Assembly (NCBI GenBank): GCA_033344775.1
Contig: JAWPMT010000001.1
Span: forward strand, 124,001 to 188,000
Length of the DNA: 64,000 bases
Direction of reading: 5' to 3'
DNA from: Cytophagales bacterium
GTDB lineage: Bacteria > Bacteroidota > Bacteroidia > Cytophagales > Cyclobacteriaceae
Below the pieces are notes generated by a model. That model made no database searches. It saw nothing but the letters and a program-made list of their open reading frames with translations, and was not told the origin of the DNA. This document shows positions 26,546 to 35,543 of this stretch, piece after piece (position 1 is the stretch's first letter; every line of letters starts with the position of its first letter). A program made the position numbers and the translations under genes.

Positions 26546-26901
26546 TTATGGCTGATTGTAGAAATAGGTTTCCTTGACGATTCTGCCTTCAGCTACTTCG
26601 TAGACAATGATCTCATCGATTTCTATGAGCTGACCAGTCTTTAATTGCAATTTGGAATACATCTTAATGGCGAAGTGATCTTTGGCGTTCAATGGGGTTG
26701 AAAGTCTTCCCAAGATGCAATGCTATCAATGAATTGCTGTTCTTTAATCAAGAGCTTTTCAAGTCCTTTGGTAATGGGTTTAGGGTGAAATGAAGGCTCG
26801 ATACTCACGACATTATCGTCGAACAGCTCCTTTTGAGCTTCGATGAAAGCTTTGTTTTCCAATAAGGTGATCAAGCGATTACTGATCTGATTGATGGTCA
26901 T
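26546..26901 (-). pseudogene. SnoaL/NTF2-like protein, frameshifted
   Basis: From ATG 26901 the frame reads 67 residues of a SnoaL-like protein (NRLITLLENKAFIEAQKELF, PITKGLEKLL) and then stops. A second frame continues the fold without gap: PLNAKDHFAIKM, EIDEIIVYEVAEGRIVKETYFY, ending at the TAA complement at 26546. The switch falls at a run of four C (minus strand, about 26694-26697); adding one C restores one frame of about 119 codons. It could be a true recent mutation or an assembly error in a homopolymer. Confidence 0.75.
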
Positions 26902-26963
26902 TTTATTTCATTTATTTGAATCACAAATGACTAAAAATGCCAGTTTGATTTTATTGATCAATA

Positions 26964-27539
26964 TCAAGAAAGATCACGATGGTTTTTCCTAAGTCGGCTT
27001 AGTGTTTCCTCTGAAAGGCTCAATAATGATGCAATGTGCCTGGCAGGAATGTCTAGAAAAAGCCTGGGGTGTTTGGAAAAGAGTGCCTGATACCGATCTT
27101 CAGCTTTCAAGGTGAGCAATTCGTATGTACGGTATTCCAGTGCACTGATTGCTTTTGATAATAGTAAGTTTTCGAAGGTCAACCATTCTCGGTATCGATC
27201 ACACAGCATGAAATGACTGTCCCTTTTGATGACATGTACCTGACATTCCGTAATGGCCTCTATGTTCCAAATCCCGGGTACTTGATTGATGAAACTGGAC
27301 ACAGAAGTGATGAATTTACCAGCTCCTCCAATCCAAACCGTGGTTTCCTTACCATCTTCTATTCGATACATACGCATGTAGCCGGACTCAATCAATGCGA
27401 GATGATTGGTGAGTTCACCAGCAGTAATGAGGCGTTGTTTTTTGGAGAGGTGTTTTACTTCAAAATAGGAGGAAATTTCAAGCAGCTCCCCGGGCTTAGC
27501 CTTAACATACTTTAGTAAGGTATTACTAAGGAAACTCAT
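26964..27539 (-). CDS. Crp/Fnr family transcriptional regulator
   Basis: A 191-residue protein with an N-terminal cyclic nucleotide-binding-type beta barrel (about 20-120, containing LALIESGYMRMYR and the GAGKFITSVSSF segment) and a C-terminal helix-turn-helix (IPARHIASLLSLSEETLSRLRK). No cysteine cluster of the Fnr type is seen, so oxygen sensing through an iron-sulfur centre is unlikely. It follows the acetyltransferase gene by 25 bases and is likely its operon partner. Confidence 0.88.
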   Translation of the reverse strand: MSFLSNTLLKYVKAKPGELLEISSYFEVKHLSKKQRLITAGELTNHLALIESGYMRMYRIEDGKETTVWIGGAGKFITSVSSFINQVPGIWNIEAITECQVHVIKRDSHFMLCDRYREWLTFENLLLSKAISALEYRTYELLTLKAEDRYQALFSKHPRLFLDIPARHIASLLSLSEETLSRLRKNHRDLS

Positions 27540-27564
27540 GATACAACCTTGAACATGATTTGTC

Positions 27565-28050
27565 CTACTTCTCTACTACAATCTTCTCTAAATCAATCTC
27601 AAAAAACTTTGAATCAGGGATCGGATTGAACCGATAGGGATCAATTTCATAGAAACCAACCTTCTGATACAATTCAATGGCAGGTTTCATGGTTGGCAGG
27701 GTGTCCAGGCGCATTTTCTGGTATTGCATGGATTTGGCCGCTTCTATCGCTTCCAATAACATGGTTTTACCAAGTCCGGAGCCACGAGCTGAAGTCCTTA
27801 AATACATGCGCTTCAATTCGCAAATGGTAGATTCAAACTTTCTGATCGCAAAGCATCCTGCCAATGCTTCTTTTTGGTAGATCAAGTAGAGTGTTCCCCA
27901 TGGCTTGGAATATTGATGTTCAATATTTTCCATTTCCTCATCGAAGTTCTGAAAAGACAGATCCGTCTCAATTTGATCGGCATATTCCTTGAACAGGTCT
28001 ACTGCCAATTGGAATGCTTCGGGGGATTTAGCCTCTTGAAATTGAATCAT
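27565..28050 (-). CDS. GNAT family N-acetyltransferase
   Basis: From ATG 28050 (MIQFQEAKSPEAFQ; an upstream TTG is not needed) it has 161 residues. The acetyl-CoA binding loop is SARGSGLGKTMLLEAIEAA and the last strand ends in YQKVGFYEIDPYR. Members of this subtype acetylate small amines or protein lysines; target unknown. It is first in a pair with the Crp/Fnr regulator and divergent from the amidase at 28148. Confidence 0.87.
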   Translation of the reverse strand: MIQFQEAKSPEAFQLAVDLFKEYADQIETDLSFQNFDEEMENIEHQYSKPWGTLYLIYQKEALAGCFAIRKFESTICELKRMYLRTSARGSGLGKTMLLEAIEAAKSMQYQKMRLDTLPTMKPAIELYQKVGFYEIDPYRFNPIPDSKFFEIDLEKIVVEK

Positions 28051-28147
28051 ACACAATGATATCAGAAACCTGCCATTTGTAAATAATCGTGAGCAAGACT
28101 TTTGTCATTCTGGAAACATTCGCATCTTGTGCCCACGAATATTGTCT

Positions 28148-29788
28148 ATGCTTCGATTATTAACCGTCAGTTTTCTGGTCGTTTTCCTTTTGGGGTGCAA
28201 CGCTAATAAAATTTCTCGTTCTGACATCCGACATGCCCAGAAAATCTTTGGGATTGAATTCACCGCTAATCAGATCAAAACCATGCAAGATTACCTCAAC
28301 CGAAATCGGGAAGGGTATGATTCGATGCGAGCTGATCCTGTGGGTTATGATGTAGTTCCCGCCATGCTCTTTGATCCGTTTCCAATAGGGTTTGAGATGC
28401 CAAAAGAAGGTAAGGTTTCGTTTCAGTTGAATGAATCTGTTAAGCTTCCTGAACATCTCAATGAATTGGCTTATTTCTCGGTAGCCGATTTATCAGTGTT
28501 GATCAAGACCAAACAAATCACATCTGTTGCATTGACGCAGTTCTTTCTGGATCGCATCAAGCAATATGATTCACAGTTAGAGGCTGTCATTACATTGTTG
28601 GAAGACAGGGCATTGCAGCAAGCCCGTCAAATGGATGAAGAGTTAGCTGCCGGAAAATACCGGGGATTGCTTCATGGTATACCCTATGGTACCAAAGACC
28701 TGATGGCCGTAGCGGGTTATAAAACCACCTGGGGAGCGGAACCCTATAAAGATCAGGTGATTGATGCCACCGCTACCGTAATCGAACAATTAGATGAAGC
28801 AGGTGCAGTACTCATCGCTAAATTAGTTTCGGGAGCGCTGGCGCGTGGAGATGTCTGGTTCGGAGGAAAAACGAAGAATCCCTGGGATCTGGATCAGGGG
28901 GCGTCGGGTTCTTCAGCGGGATCTGGGTCAGCAACCTCAGCAGGGTTAGTACCATTTGCATTAGGAACAGAAACCCTGGGATCGATCACTTCACCTTCCA
29001 CCCGAAATGGCATTACCGGATTGCGTCCTACTTATGGCAGCGTCAGTCGAGCGGGAGTGATGTCACTTTCCTGGAGCATGGACAAGATCGGCCCGATGTG
29101 CAGGACGGTGCAAGACTGTGCGATCGTCTACGATGTGATTCGCGGAAAAGATCCTTTAGATCCCATGTCCACCGAAGCGCCATTTGGCTATTCCGATAAT
29201 GGTCAAGTGTCTCGCTTGAAAATTGGATACTTCAAGGAACTGTTCGTGGACGATACAACAGCTACGGGTAAGAACAATCAGATCATGCTGGATAGCCTCC
29301 GATCTTTAGGATATGAACTGTTAGAAGCTAAAATGCCAGAGAGCCTTTCTAGGAAGGCCTATGACATTATTCTGAGAGCTGAAGCGGGTGCCTTCTTTGA
29401 TCAATTGGTGGTAGAAAAAGGAGATCGAAAGATGGTCCAGCAAGAATCCTTCTCAAGAGCAAATTCACTGCGCCAAAGCCGGTTTATCCCTGCTGTGGAG
29501 TATTTACAAGCCAATCGTCACCGGAGGTTGCTAATTGAAGATTTTCATAAAGTCATTTCTCAATTCGATGTAATCCTGACACCTACATTTGGGGGCAGTC
29601 AATTGATCGTGACGAATCTGACCGGACATCCGGTGTTGGCCATTCCTTCTGGTTTTGACAAAGACAATCACCCTACAAGTATCTCTGTCCTCGGAAACCT
29701 GTATGAGGAAGGAAAAATCCTGGAGTTTGGAAAGATGCTTCAAAATCAATTTGATCATCACCTGAAGCATCCGCCAGGGTTTGAATGA
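28148..29788 (+). CDS. Amidase signature family lipoprotein
   Basis: Starts at ATG 28148; a TTG at 28127 would put seven residues before the signal. The leader MLRLLTVSFLVVFLLGC has a lipobox. An N-terminal helical extension (~20-130) precedes the amidase signature domain with its Ser-Ser-Lys triad: PYGTKDLMAV (Lys), GASGSSAGSGS (first Ser) and GSITSPST (nucleophile). Length 546 residues. It hydrolyses an amide at the cell envelope; related to GatA but not part of tRNA amidation, since it is exported. A paralogue is at 35544. Confidence 0.88.
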   Translation: MLRLLTVSFLVVFLLGCNANKISRSDIRHAQKIFGIEFTANQIKTMQDYLNRNREGYDSMRADPVGYDVVPAMLFDPFPIGFEMPKEGKVSFQLNESVKLPEHLNELAYFSVADLSVLIKTKQITSVALTQFFLDRIKQYDSQLEAVITLLEDRALQQARQMDEELAAGKYRGLLHGIPYGTKDLMAVAGYKTTWGAEPYKDQVIDATATVIEQLDEAGAVLIAKLVSGALARGDVWFGGKTKNPWDLDQGASGSSAGSGSATSAGLVPFALGTETLGSITSPSTRNGITGLRPTYGSVSRAGVMSLSWSMDKIGPMCRTVQDCAIVYDVIRGKDPLDPMSTEAPFGYSDNGQVSRLKIGYFKELFVDDTTATGKNNQIMLDSLRSLGYELLEAKMPESLSRKAYDIILRAEAGAFFDQLVVEKGDRKMVQQESFSRANSLRQSRFIPAVEYLQANRHRRLLIEDFHKVISQFDVILTPTFGGSQLIVTNLTGHPVLAIPSGFDKDNHPTSISVLGNLYEEGKILEFGKMLQNQFDHHLKHPPGFE

Positions 29789-29808
29789 TTGTTTGAACTT
29801 GAGTTCAT

Positions 29809-30540
29809 TCACCGGTCGATAAGCAAACCATTTGCTGCGGCATAGTAACCACCAATAGCGCCGATCACGTTGAGCGTACAATGTATGGCAATCCCCAGGT
29901 AGACGTTTTTTGTTTTCCATACGATTGTACTCAGAATGATGCCCATGGCGCATATGGCAATGAGGTTATGTGGTTGCCAGAAGTGATATAAGCCAAACAT
30001 CATACCGTTCAAAACGGGTGCCCATTTTTTCAGAAACGCCATTCGCGGCAGCAAATAACCCCGGAAAAAGAACTCTTCGACTATCGGGCCAACAAAACCA
30101 TCAATGAATATCCCCACCAGGAATACCCTGGCAATAAGCTCCATATCTTCTGTCCCGAATCCTGGATTAAAATACCATTCAGGGAGCCAGCTGAATATGC
30201 TTTCCCTCAGGAATATGCCTACAGGATACAGGGGAATATAAATCAGTAAGGAGATCAACATGCCTCCCAAAGTCCAAATCAGAAGTTGTTTAACAGAGAG
30301 TGATTGTGTGAATGGGATGAGTTGCTTAAATCCACCAAATTTCCTGCCAAGCCAAAGCATATGTCCGCCAACCAATGGTAGAAGAATGAGCAATTCGGCA
30401 CTCAATAAAACGATGTGGGAGGGAAGTCCCTCTTCAATGATCAGTGGTGCGCATAAAACATAAAATATGGTTATAAAACACCCGACATAGAAATGTTCAA
30501 ATACTAATCTGGGTAAAGTCAATTGTTGTGTAGCATGCAT
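29809..30540 (-). CDS. CPBP family intramembrane metalloprotease
   Basis: From ATG 30540 (a TTG at 30561 is an alternative) the 243-residue protein has about seven helices and the CPBP/Abi motif 1 (GPIVEEFFFRGYLLPR, with the Glu pair), motif 2 (FGLYHFWQP) and motif 3 (AIHCTLNVIG). This family includes CAAX prenyl proteases and bacteriocin self-immunity proteins. Target unknown. A perfect 16-base palindrome stands 50 bases upstream (30591-30606). It converges with the amidase gene. Confidence 0.88.
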   Translation of the reverse strand: MHATQQLTLPRLVFEHFYVGCFITIFYVLCAPLIIEEGLPSHIVLLSAELLILLPLVGGHMLWLGRKFGGFKQLIPFTQSLSVKQLLIWTLGGMLISLLIYIPLYPVGIFLRESIFSWLPEWYFNPGFGTEDMELIARVFLVGIFIDGFVGPIVEEFFFRGYLLPRMAFLKKWAPVLNGMMFGLYHFWQPHNLIAICAMGIILSTIVWKTKNVYLGIAIHCTLNVIGAIGGYYAAANGLLIDR

Positions 30541-30590
30541 GAGATTTGAGTTTTGGTTCAAATCTGAAGATTATCGCTGCTACAATCGAC

Positions 30591-30606
30591 CGAATACATG
30601 TATTCG
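30591..30606. promoter_or_regulatory. Perfect 16-base palindrome CGAATACATGTATTCG
   Basis: The sequence is identical to its own reverse complement and lies between the CPBP protease start (30540, minus) and the AraC stop (30650). The half-site TGTATTCG occurs again in a dyad at 41666-41700 upstream of the haloperoxidase-type gene. A dimeric regulator site is plausible. Confidence 0.45.
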
Positions 30607-30649
30607 AACCAATTATACGGTTTAATAACTGGATGGGAGTTTCCGTTTA

Positions 30650-31750
30650 TTAAGTAGGATTGTGCTGTTTTCGGAAAGCACTGGGAGTAAGTCCTGTTTT
30701 CTTCTTGAATTGCGTATTGAATGAGGATTTGCTGTTGTATCCCACCTTATACATGACCTCCAGGATAGTAAGCTTTGGGTCAGGGTTTTTCGACAAGATC
30801 TCTTTCGCGGCTTCAATTCGAAAGTCATTGATGTAATCGTAGAAGTTTTTTCCTAATTCCTGGTTGATCACAAATGAAAGGGAGCGAGTGGAAGTGTTGA
30901 GCGCCTTTGCTACTTCTTTCAAGGTCAAATCTGCCTTTTGGAAGAGCTGTTCATTGCTCAATTGTTGGTTCAATCTCAGTACAAGTTTATTGACCTCCGT
31001 TGGCTCCATCTCAATCGTAGGAGTATTGACTTTTTGCAGATGAAAGACAGGTTGTTTCAAAGCGTCTAGCAATACTTTACTAATCAAAACGATAGATACA
31101 ATCAGCACACTGAGTATGGCTCCGGATTGCAGGTATGAGGAAGATGATAATCGAATGATCGTGCTCAGGAAGGACACAACGAATATCACGAACAGTACTT
31201 GAAGGATATGTGAGGTCCATGATAAAGTCACATTGGAATAGAACTGCTTTAAGCTATTTTGATGTCGACGCAACCTCATCATGCTAAGTAAGAGGTAAAT
31301 CATCATGTGTGTAAATAGAGGAATAAATGCCCATATCACCGGGAGAAACAGCTGTTTTTCAATGAGCATAGACGATACTCGAAGTAATGTCTCATAGTCG
31401 GCTTGTACATGAAAGAACGCGACAGCTAGTAAGGCCAGGAAATAGGGTGCCAGGTGAATGATATAGACGTTTTTCCATTTTTTACTGGAAATGATGTTTT
31501 CAGAAAAGAAATAGATCACGGGACCAAACAACAATGCCGAAGGGTCTTCCCATAGCATTAAAAATGGATATTGATGAAAGATGCCGCCAATTTGAAGCGC
31601 TGCATCTATCGCATTTGCACTCATCAGAAAAAAGAATACGCCAAGCCAGATAAAGCCTTTGGTTCGGGCATTGTTGTCGAAAGTTAGGAATGCGCCTAAT
31701 AGCGCAAAAAGACTTGCATCAACAATGGCAAAAGGAACTACTGGCGTCAT
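30650..31750 (-). CDS. AraC family regulator with seven-helix membrane sensor
   Basis: A 366-residue protein with seven hydrophobic helices in residues 1-235 (SLFALLGAFLTF, LFGPVIYFF, AILSVLIVSIVLISKVLL) and a C-terminal AraC domain (~265-363; LKEVAKALNTSTRSLSFVI, VMYKVGYNSKSSFNTQFKKK, TGLTPSAFRK). It has the same design as the regulator at 9664. Its likely targets are the CPBP protease downstream or its own promoter; nothing specific supports either. Confidence 0.88.
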   Translation of the reverse strand: MTPVVPFAIVDASLFALLGAFLTFDNNARTKGFIWLGVFFFLMSANAIDAALQIGGIFHQYPFLMLWEDPSALLFGPVIYFFSENIISSKKWKNVYIIHLAPYFLALLAVAFFHVQADYETLLRVSSMLIEKQLFLPVIWAFIPLFTHMMIYLLLSMMRLRRHQNSLKQFYSNVTLSWTSHILQVLFVIFVVSFLSTIIRLSSSSYLQSGAILSVLIVSIVLISKVLLDALKQPVFHLQKVNTPTIEMEPTEVNKLVLRLNQQLSNEQLFQKADLTLKEVAKALNTSTRSLSFVINQELGKNFYDYINDFRIEAAKEILSKNPDPKLTILEVMYKVGYNSKSSFNTQFKKKTGLTPSAFRKQHNPT

Positions 31751-31823
31751 TTAATCTTAAATGATGATTGACAAATATATTGGTTACTGATGCTACACAT
31801 AGCTTACAGCCTTTGTCCGACAC

Positions 31824-32186
31824 CTATTTCATGAACGGCTTAGGAGTGATGAGTCCGACAATGTTTCCGGCGACATCAATGAACCAGGCAAAAGAACGAC
31901 CATCTGGTAACGGAATAGGGCCGACTTTTCTTTGTCCTCCATTGGTCACTACTGCATCGAGATCTGTTTCAATATCATCTGTCTCGATGTAGACGGTGAT
32001 GTATTGTTGTGGGGCTTTTGGGTCCAATTGATTGAGATGTCCGGGTAAATACTCAGGATCAGCAGCATTGATAGAAGCTGACCTTCCGATCGGTTCAATG
32101 TTCCAGTCAAATACGTTTTGATAAAATGCTGAAGTTGCGGCAATATCGCTGCATCCAATTTCAAAATGAACCACTTTCTTTTTCAT
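31824..32186 (-). CDS. VOC family (glyoxalase/bleomycin resistance fold) protein
   Basis: From ATG 32186 the 120-residue protein has the paired beta-alpha-beta-beta-beta modules of the VOC fold: VVHFEIGCSDIAATSAFYQNVF, then YITVYIETDDIETDLDAVV and FAWFIDVAGNIVGLITP. It resembles the small VOC proteins often called glyoxalase-like. Metal ligands cannot be assigned surely. An upstream TTG at 32207 is a weaker start. Single gene. Confidence 0.85.
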   Translation of the reverse strand: MKKKVVHFEIGCSDIAATSAFYQNVFDWNIEPIGRSASINAADPEYLPGHLNQLDPKAPQQYITVYIETDDIETDLDAVVTNGGQRKVGPIPLPDGRSFAWFIDVAGNIVGLITPKPFMK

Positions 32187-32291
32187 GAGGATAGTGTTTT
32201 CGAACAAGTGTGAAAAATAGGATTACCTTGAAGGTATCTGAATTATGATTGATGCATGATCATCCCACGATAACGAGATCAAAATTGGTTC

Positions 32292-32354
32292 TTTTGGGTG
32301 ATCGATTTCATCTTTTTGTGATGAAATGAAATAAACTTGGAGTTTTTGGGTGAT
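32292..32354. promoter_or_regulatory. Repeats and dyad upstream of the sigma factor-ClpP operon
   Basis: TTTTGGGTGAT occurs at 32292-32302 and again at 32344-32354, 52 bases apart. Between them ATTTCATC (32305-32312) and GATGAAAT (32320-32327) form a perfect inverted repeat. The block lies 40-105 bases before the sigma factor ATG and may hold an autoregulated promoter. Inference from position only. Confidence 0.4.
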
Positions 32355-32395
32355 ATCGGTTACTCAAATGGAACATTATCGTAAAAGGTGAATAA

Positions 32396-32929
32396 ATGGA
32401 TGTAATTGAAGAAAGTCTGGTCAAGTCGCGAGAGCACATCATTCGCGAATGCTACGAGGAAGTTTTTCCAAAAGCGGCCATGTACATTCGGAAACAAGGC
32501 GGGGATTTGACTGTTGCTAAGGAGGTATTTCAGGAAGCATTGGTTTTGTATTATGAAAAACTAATCAGTCGGTCCTTTGAACCTGATCAAAACCATCAGT
32601 CCTACTTTATGGGAATGGTCAAGAATCGATGGCTAAAACATCAGTCAAAATTGTCTCGAATGTCACATCTGGACGAGATGGATTGTCCGAATGAAATCAC
32701 TCCAACATTGGTGACACAAAGGCTGCTTCTATTCCTAAAACAGTCAGGTGAACGATGCCTGGACTTGTTGCAATCATTTTACTACGAGCATAAAACCATG
32801 AAAGAACTGGCGGGCCGTTTTGGATATGCCAGTGAACGTTCAGCCACGGTACAGAAGTACAAGTGTCTGGAAAAGGTAAGAAATGAAGTGAAAAACAAAT
32901 CCCTGCAGTATGAGGACTTCTTTGAATGA
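32396..32929 (+). CDS. ECF-like RNA polymerase sigma factor
   Basis: A 177-residue protein of sigma-70 ECF size. Region 2 is recognisable (YIRKQGGDLTVAKEVFQEALVLYYEKL, followed by YFMGMVKNRWLKHQSK) and region 4 as ERCLDLLQSFYYEHKTMKELAGRFGY with SATVQKYKCLEKVR in the recognition helix. It is somewhat divergent from standard ECF factors. Its last 20 bases overlap a small gene that may be its regulator, and a ClpP-type protease follows, so the three form an operon. Target genes are unknown. Confidence 0.85.
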   Translation: MDVIEESLVKSREHIIRECYEEVFPKAAMYIRKQGGDLTVAKEVFQEALVLYYEKLISRSFEPDQNHQSYFMGMVKNRWLKHQSKLSRMSHLDEMDCPNEITPTLVTQRLLLFLKQSGERCLDLLQSFYYEHKTMKELAGRFGYASERSATVQKYKCLEKVRNEVKNKSLQYEDFFE

Positions 32930-33179
32930 GATCCGGGAACTGGAAGAATGGCTATTCAAGAAAGGAGACCTTTCTGATCGGTTGGTGACGGAAGCCAAAG
33001 TGTTTTCAAATCCTGTGCTTCGGGAAAAGGTCAAATGGCAGGCTCAATCTTATGAATTGGTCACCGCCTATGGTCGTCAAAAACTTCAGGAAGAGATCAG
33101 GCAGGTAGAAAAACAACTGTTTAGTTCACCTAAGTATCGGTCATTTCAAGACTGTATTCGGTCCATTTTCAAACATTAA
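32910..33179 (+). CDS. Small protein, possible cytoplasmic anti-sigma factor
   Basis: An 89-residue, highly charged, all-helical protein without membrane segment. The pattern [47 protein letters not shown] resembles the N-terminal region of many Bacteroidota anti-sigma factors (short YL-x-GxL helix, then DPxLREEV). It overlaps the sigma gene by 20 bases and ends four bases before clpP. An anti-sigma role, possibly controlled by proteolysis, is inference from context; it could also be a ClpP adaptor. Confidence 0.6.
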   Translation: MRTSLNEIRELEEWLFKKGDLSDRLVTEAKVFSNPVLREKVKWQAQSYELVTAYGRQKLQEEIRQVEKQLFSSPKYRSFQDCIRSIFKH

Positions 33180-33183
33180 CATC

Positions 33184-33876
33184 ATGAACATTCAGTCCAA
33201 TTTGATCCCCATGGTCATAGACCAAAGTAGTCGGGGAGAGCGCTCCTATGACATTTTTAGTCTGCTTTTGAAGGAGCGGATCATCTTTCTAGGATCAGCC
33301 ATCGATGATCAGGTGGCCAATCTGATTGTGGCACAATTGCTTTACCTGAACAGTCAGGACCCGAAAACGCAGATCGATATGTACATCCAGTCCCCGGGAG
33401 GAGCGGTCTATGCAGGGTTTGCCATTTATGACGCCATGCAAATGATATCTGCACCAGTTTCTACAGTAGCAGTTGGTTTCTCCGGAAGTATGGGAACGGC
33501 CTTGTTGACCTCAGGAGATAAAGGAAAAAGGTACGCGTTGGCACAAGCCACTATCCATCAGCACCCTGCGGGTGGTGGATCAAGGGGTTATACGGAAGAT
33601 GTTCGCATTGCTACACAGGAGCAAGAGCGGTTGCATGCACAATTGTTTCATATCATGGGGCAGAATAGTGGTCACACCTGGCAAGAACTGGATGAATTAT
33701 TTCGCCGGGACCGATTCATGAATGCAATTGAAGCCAAAGAACTAGGGTTTGTGGATGAGGTACTAGGGGATACTTCTAATTTGGTGAAAATGGACGTTAA
33801 TTCGCCACATGTGCATTTTTATGGTGATAAGGAAGCATCTCAATCACATCATCAAGACCAAAAGTCTGTGAAATAA
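33184..33876 (+). CDS. clpP: ClpP-type serine protease (sigma factor-linked paralogue)
   Basis: The 230-residue protein aligns with ClpP along its length ([37 protein letters not shown]). The catalytic triad is present: Ser in [11 protein letters not shown] (GQAASMG in E. coli), His in TIHQHPAGG, Asp in FRRDRFM. The region after the active Ser and the His differs from housekeeping ClpP, and the last ~28 residues are a His-rich tail ([17 protein letters not shown]). No clpX, clpA or trigger factor gene is near; instead it ends an operon with a sigma factor and a possible anti-sigma. It presumably assembles into tetradecamers and needs a Clp ATPase. Confidence 0.9.
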   Translation: MNIQSNLIPMVIDQSSRGERSYDIFSLLLKERIIFLGSAIDDQVANLIVAQLLYLNSQDPKTQIDMYIQSPGGAVYAGFAIYDAMQMISAPVSTVAVGFSGSMGTALLTSGDKGKRYALAQATIHQHPAGGGSRGYTEDVRIATQEQERLHAQLFHIMGQNSGHTWQELDELFRRDRFMNAIEAKELGFVDEVLGDTSNLVKMDVNSPHVHFYGDKEASQSHHQDQKSVK

Positions 33877-33928
33877 CATTTCAGCCAGGATTAATTTCCG
33901 ACCTTTAGGAAGTTAATCCAAGGTGAAT

Positions 33929-34480
33929 ATGACAGGGTATCGCAAGTTTTTATTTTTTGTACTCTTCTTTATCACATTTCAAGCCTATGCCCAACGCTTT
34001 GATTTAGGGGTAGCTGCGGTCTATGGTGATGACATTAGCAAGTTCGGTCAGAATACACGATTTTATGTGAATACCAATGATCATCGGTTTTGTTTAGGGC
34101 CGGAGTTTTCCTGGTTTCTGGAGGACAGTAAAATGGTAGGAGGAGAGGAACTGCAGCGCAATCTCGTGGAGTTCAATTTCAATGGCCATATGAATGTTGA
34201 GCTATTCGGACCTTTGATGTTTTACCCGTTGATCGGCCTTAACTACAGTGTAGAAAAAGAAGATTACCTGCATAATGGAGAGGTGGAAGAATCAGAGACC
34301 CTGAAAGAGTGGGGGTTTAACCTGGGTTCCGGGTTGCATTATAACCTGGGCAAAGACTGGATCATCTTCGCGGAGTACGATCACCTCTTTAGCAAACTCT
34401 CCCAAAATACCCTGACTTTTGGTCTTCTCGTTGGTTTTGGAAAGATCAAAGGAGGTGAGCATCATGCAGAAGGGCACTAA
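33929..34480 (+). CDS. Small outer-membrane beta-barrel protein
   Basis: From ATG 33929 (or GTG 33923) it has 183 residues: signal peptide to about AYAQ, then strands alternating polar and aromatic residues (FCLGPEFSWFLED, GPLMFYPLIGLNYSVE, GSGLHYNLGKDWIIFAEYDH, TFGLLVGFGKI), typical of eight-stranded porin-like barrels. It ends with a His-rich tail (GGEHHAEGH), a curious parallel to the tail of the ClpP encoded 50 bases upstream. Function unknown. It may be the last gene of the sigma operon. Confidence 0.72.
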   Translation: MTGYRKFLFFVLFFITFQAYAQRFDLGVAAVYGDDISKFGQNTRFYVNTNDHRFCLGPEFSWFLEDSKMVGGEELQRNLVEFNFNGHMNVELFGPLMFYPLIGLNYSVEKEDYLHNGEVEESETLKEWGFNLGSGLHYNLGKDWIIFAEYDHLFSKLSQNTLTFGLLVGFGKIKGGEHHAEGH

Positions 34481-34516
34481 GGTCCAGATTATATTCACAA
34501 GATGATAATGGAGGTC

Positions 34517-35383
34517 TTATCGATGCTCCTCAAACCACTCCACAGCCAGCTTCCATAATTCCTTTTTCTTAGAGCTAAAGAACTGCATGTGACCTAAGCT
34601 GGAAAACCCTGATTCCTTTGGATTTAAAGTAAGGATATCAGCTTTAGTTTTAGTATAAATACGGATCATGTCCTTCACATTATTCAAATTGGCAATGGCG
34701 TCATCAGTTGCATGGACCCATTTGGATGGTAGAGTGAGTTCATCATAAAAATGTGATTCTATGGCTTTCCCAAAATCATTGGCCACATAGCCCGGCCTTA
34801 CGCACCATTTTGACCACTGCAAGGCTACATTCTTTGGAAGTGGCTCACCCATGCCCATCCATTGATTATTTGCCTGACCGAAAATCAGAGAACTTACAGG
34901 CATAAATACCTTAAGGAAAAAGGAACCCTGGACTTTAAAAGGATAAGGGATATTTCCAATGTACCCCGACGAACATGCGTAATTGAACATAGATTTGATT
35001 TCCAAGGCATTCTCCATCAGGCCAAGTAGCTGCCCACCAGCACTGTGACCGATTAAGTGATAGGATGCATCAGGGAATTGGGTCTTCAGCTCTTCCAAAA
35101 CAGCAGTCATGTCAAGTTTACCCCAGTTGATCAGAGAAGCATTAACAGTATTGATATTACCCTGATGGGATTTGCCAATCCCACGGTTTTCAAAGCAAAT
35201 CACACCATAACCTTGTTCCGCCAGATAGGTAGCTAATCCCATGTAGAAGGTTTTCTTGATACCCGTAGCTGGTGCAATCATTACTGCGGCTTTGGCTTTA
35301 TTATCCGGTTCGAACAAGGCGGCCGATAGCTGCACACCATCGGAACAATTGATCAGGAATGAAGAGTTGACTTTAACGGACAT
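34517..35383 (-). CDS. Alpha/beta hydrolase
   Basis: A 288-residue cytoplasmic protein with oxyanion region IAPATGIKKTFY, early loop CFENRGIGKS, nucleophile elbow LIGHSAGGQLLG, an acidic residue in HATDDAIANL and a terminal His in SLGHMQFF. This pattern matches serine aminopeptidase (S33)-type lipase/esterase members. The substrate is unknown. It converges with the barrel protein gene. Confidence 0.85.
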   Translation of the reverse strand: MSVKVNSSFLINCSDGVQLSAALFEPDNKAKAAVMIAPATGIKKTFYMGLATYLAEQGYGVICFENRGIGKSHQGNINTVNASLINWGKLDMTAVLEELKTQFPDASYHLIGHSAGGQLLGLMENALEIKSMFNYACSSGYIGNIPYPFKVQGSFFLKVFMPVSSLIFGQANNQWMGMGEPLPKNVALQWSKWCVRPGYVANDFGKAIESHFYDELTLPSKWVHATDDAIANLNNVKDMIRIYTKTKADILTLNPKESGFSSLGHMQFFSSKKKELWKLAVEWFEEHR

Positions 35384-35543
35384 GAAAGAAGGCTTTGTTA
35401 TGCATGCATACTAAATTAGTGTCTTCTTCGATACTTATGTAGTTCTATACCAGCAAATTCATCAAACCATACCACCAATCATCAGAACCTGTAGCTACAT
35501 CAAATATGGTTGCTGTTAGATTCGAGGTTTCTTAACGCATTGG

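Noticed and set aside
33184-33876. ClpP-like phage prohead protease as part of a prophage
   Set aside because: No portal, capsid or terminase genes are near, and the protein matches bacterial ClpP along its full length including the N-terminal segment.
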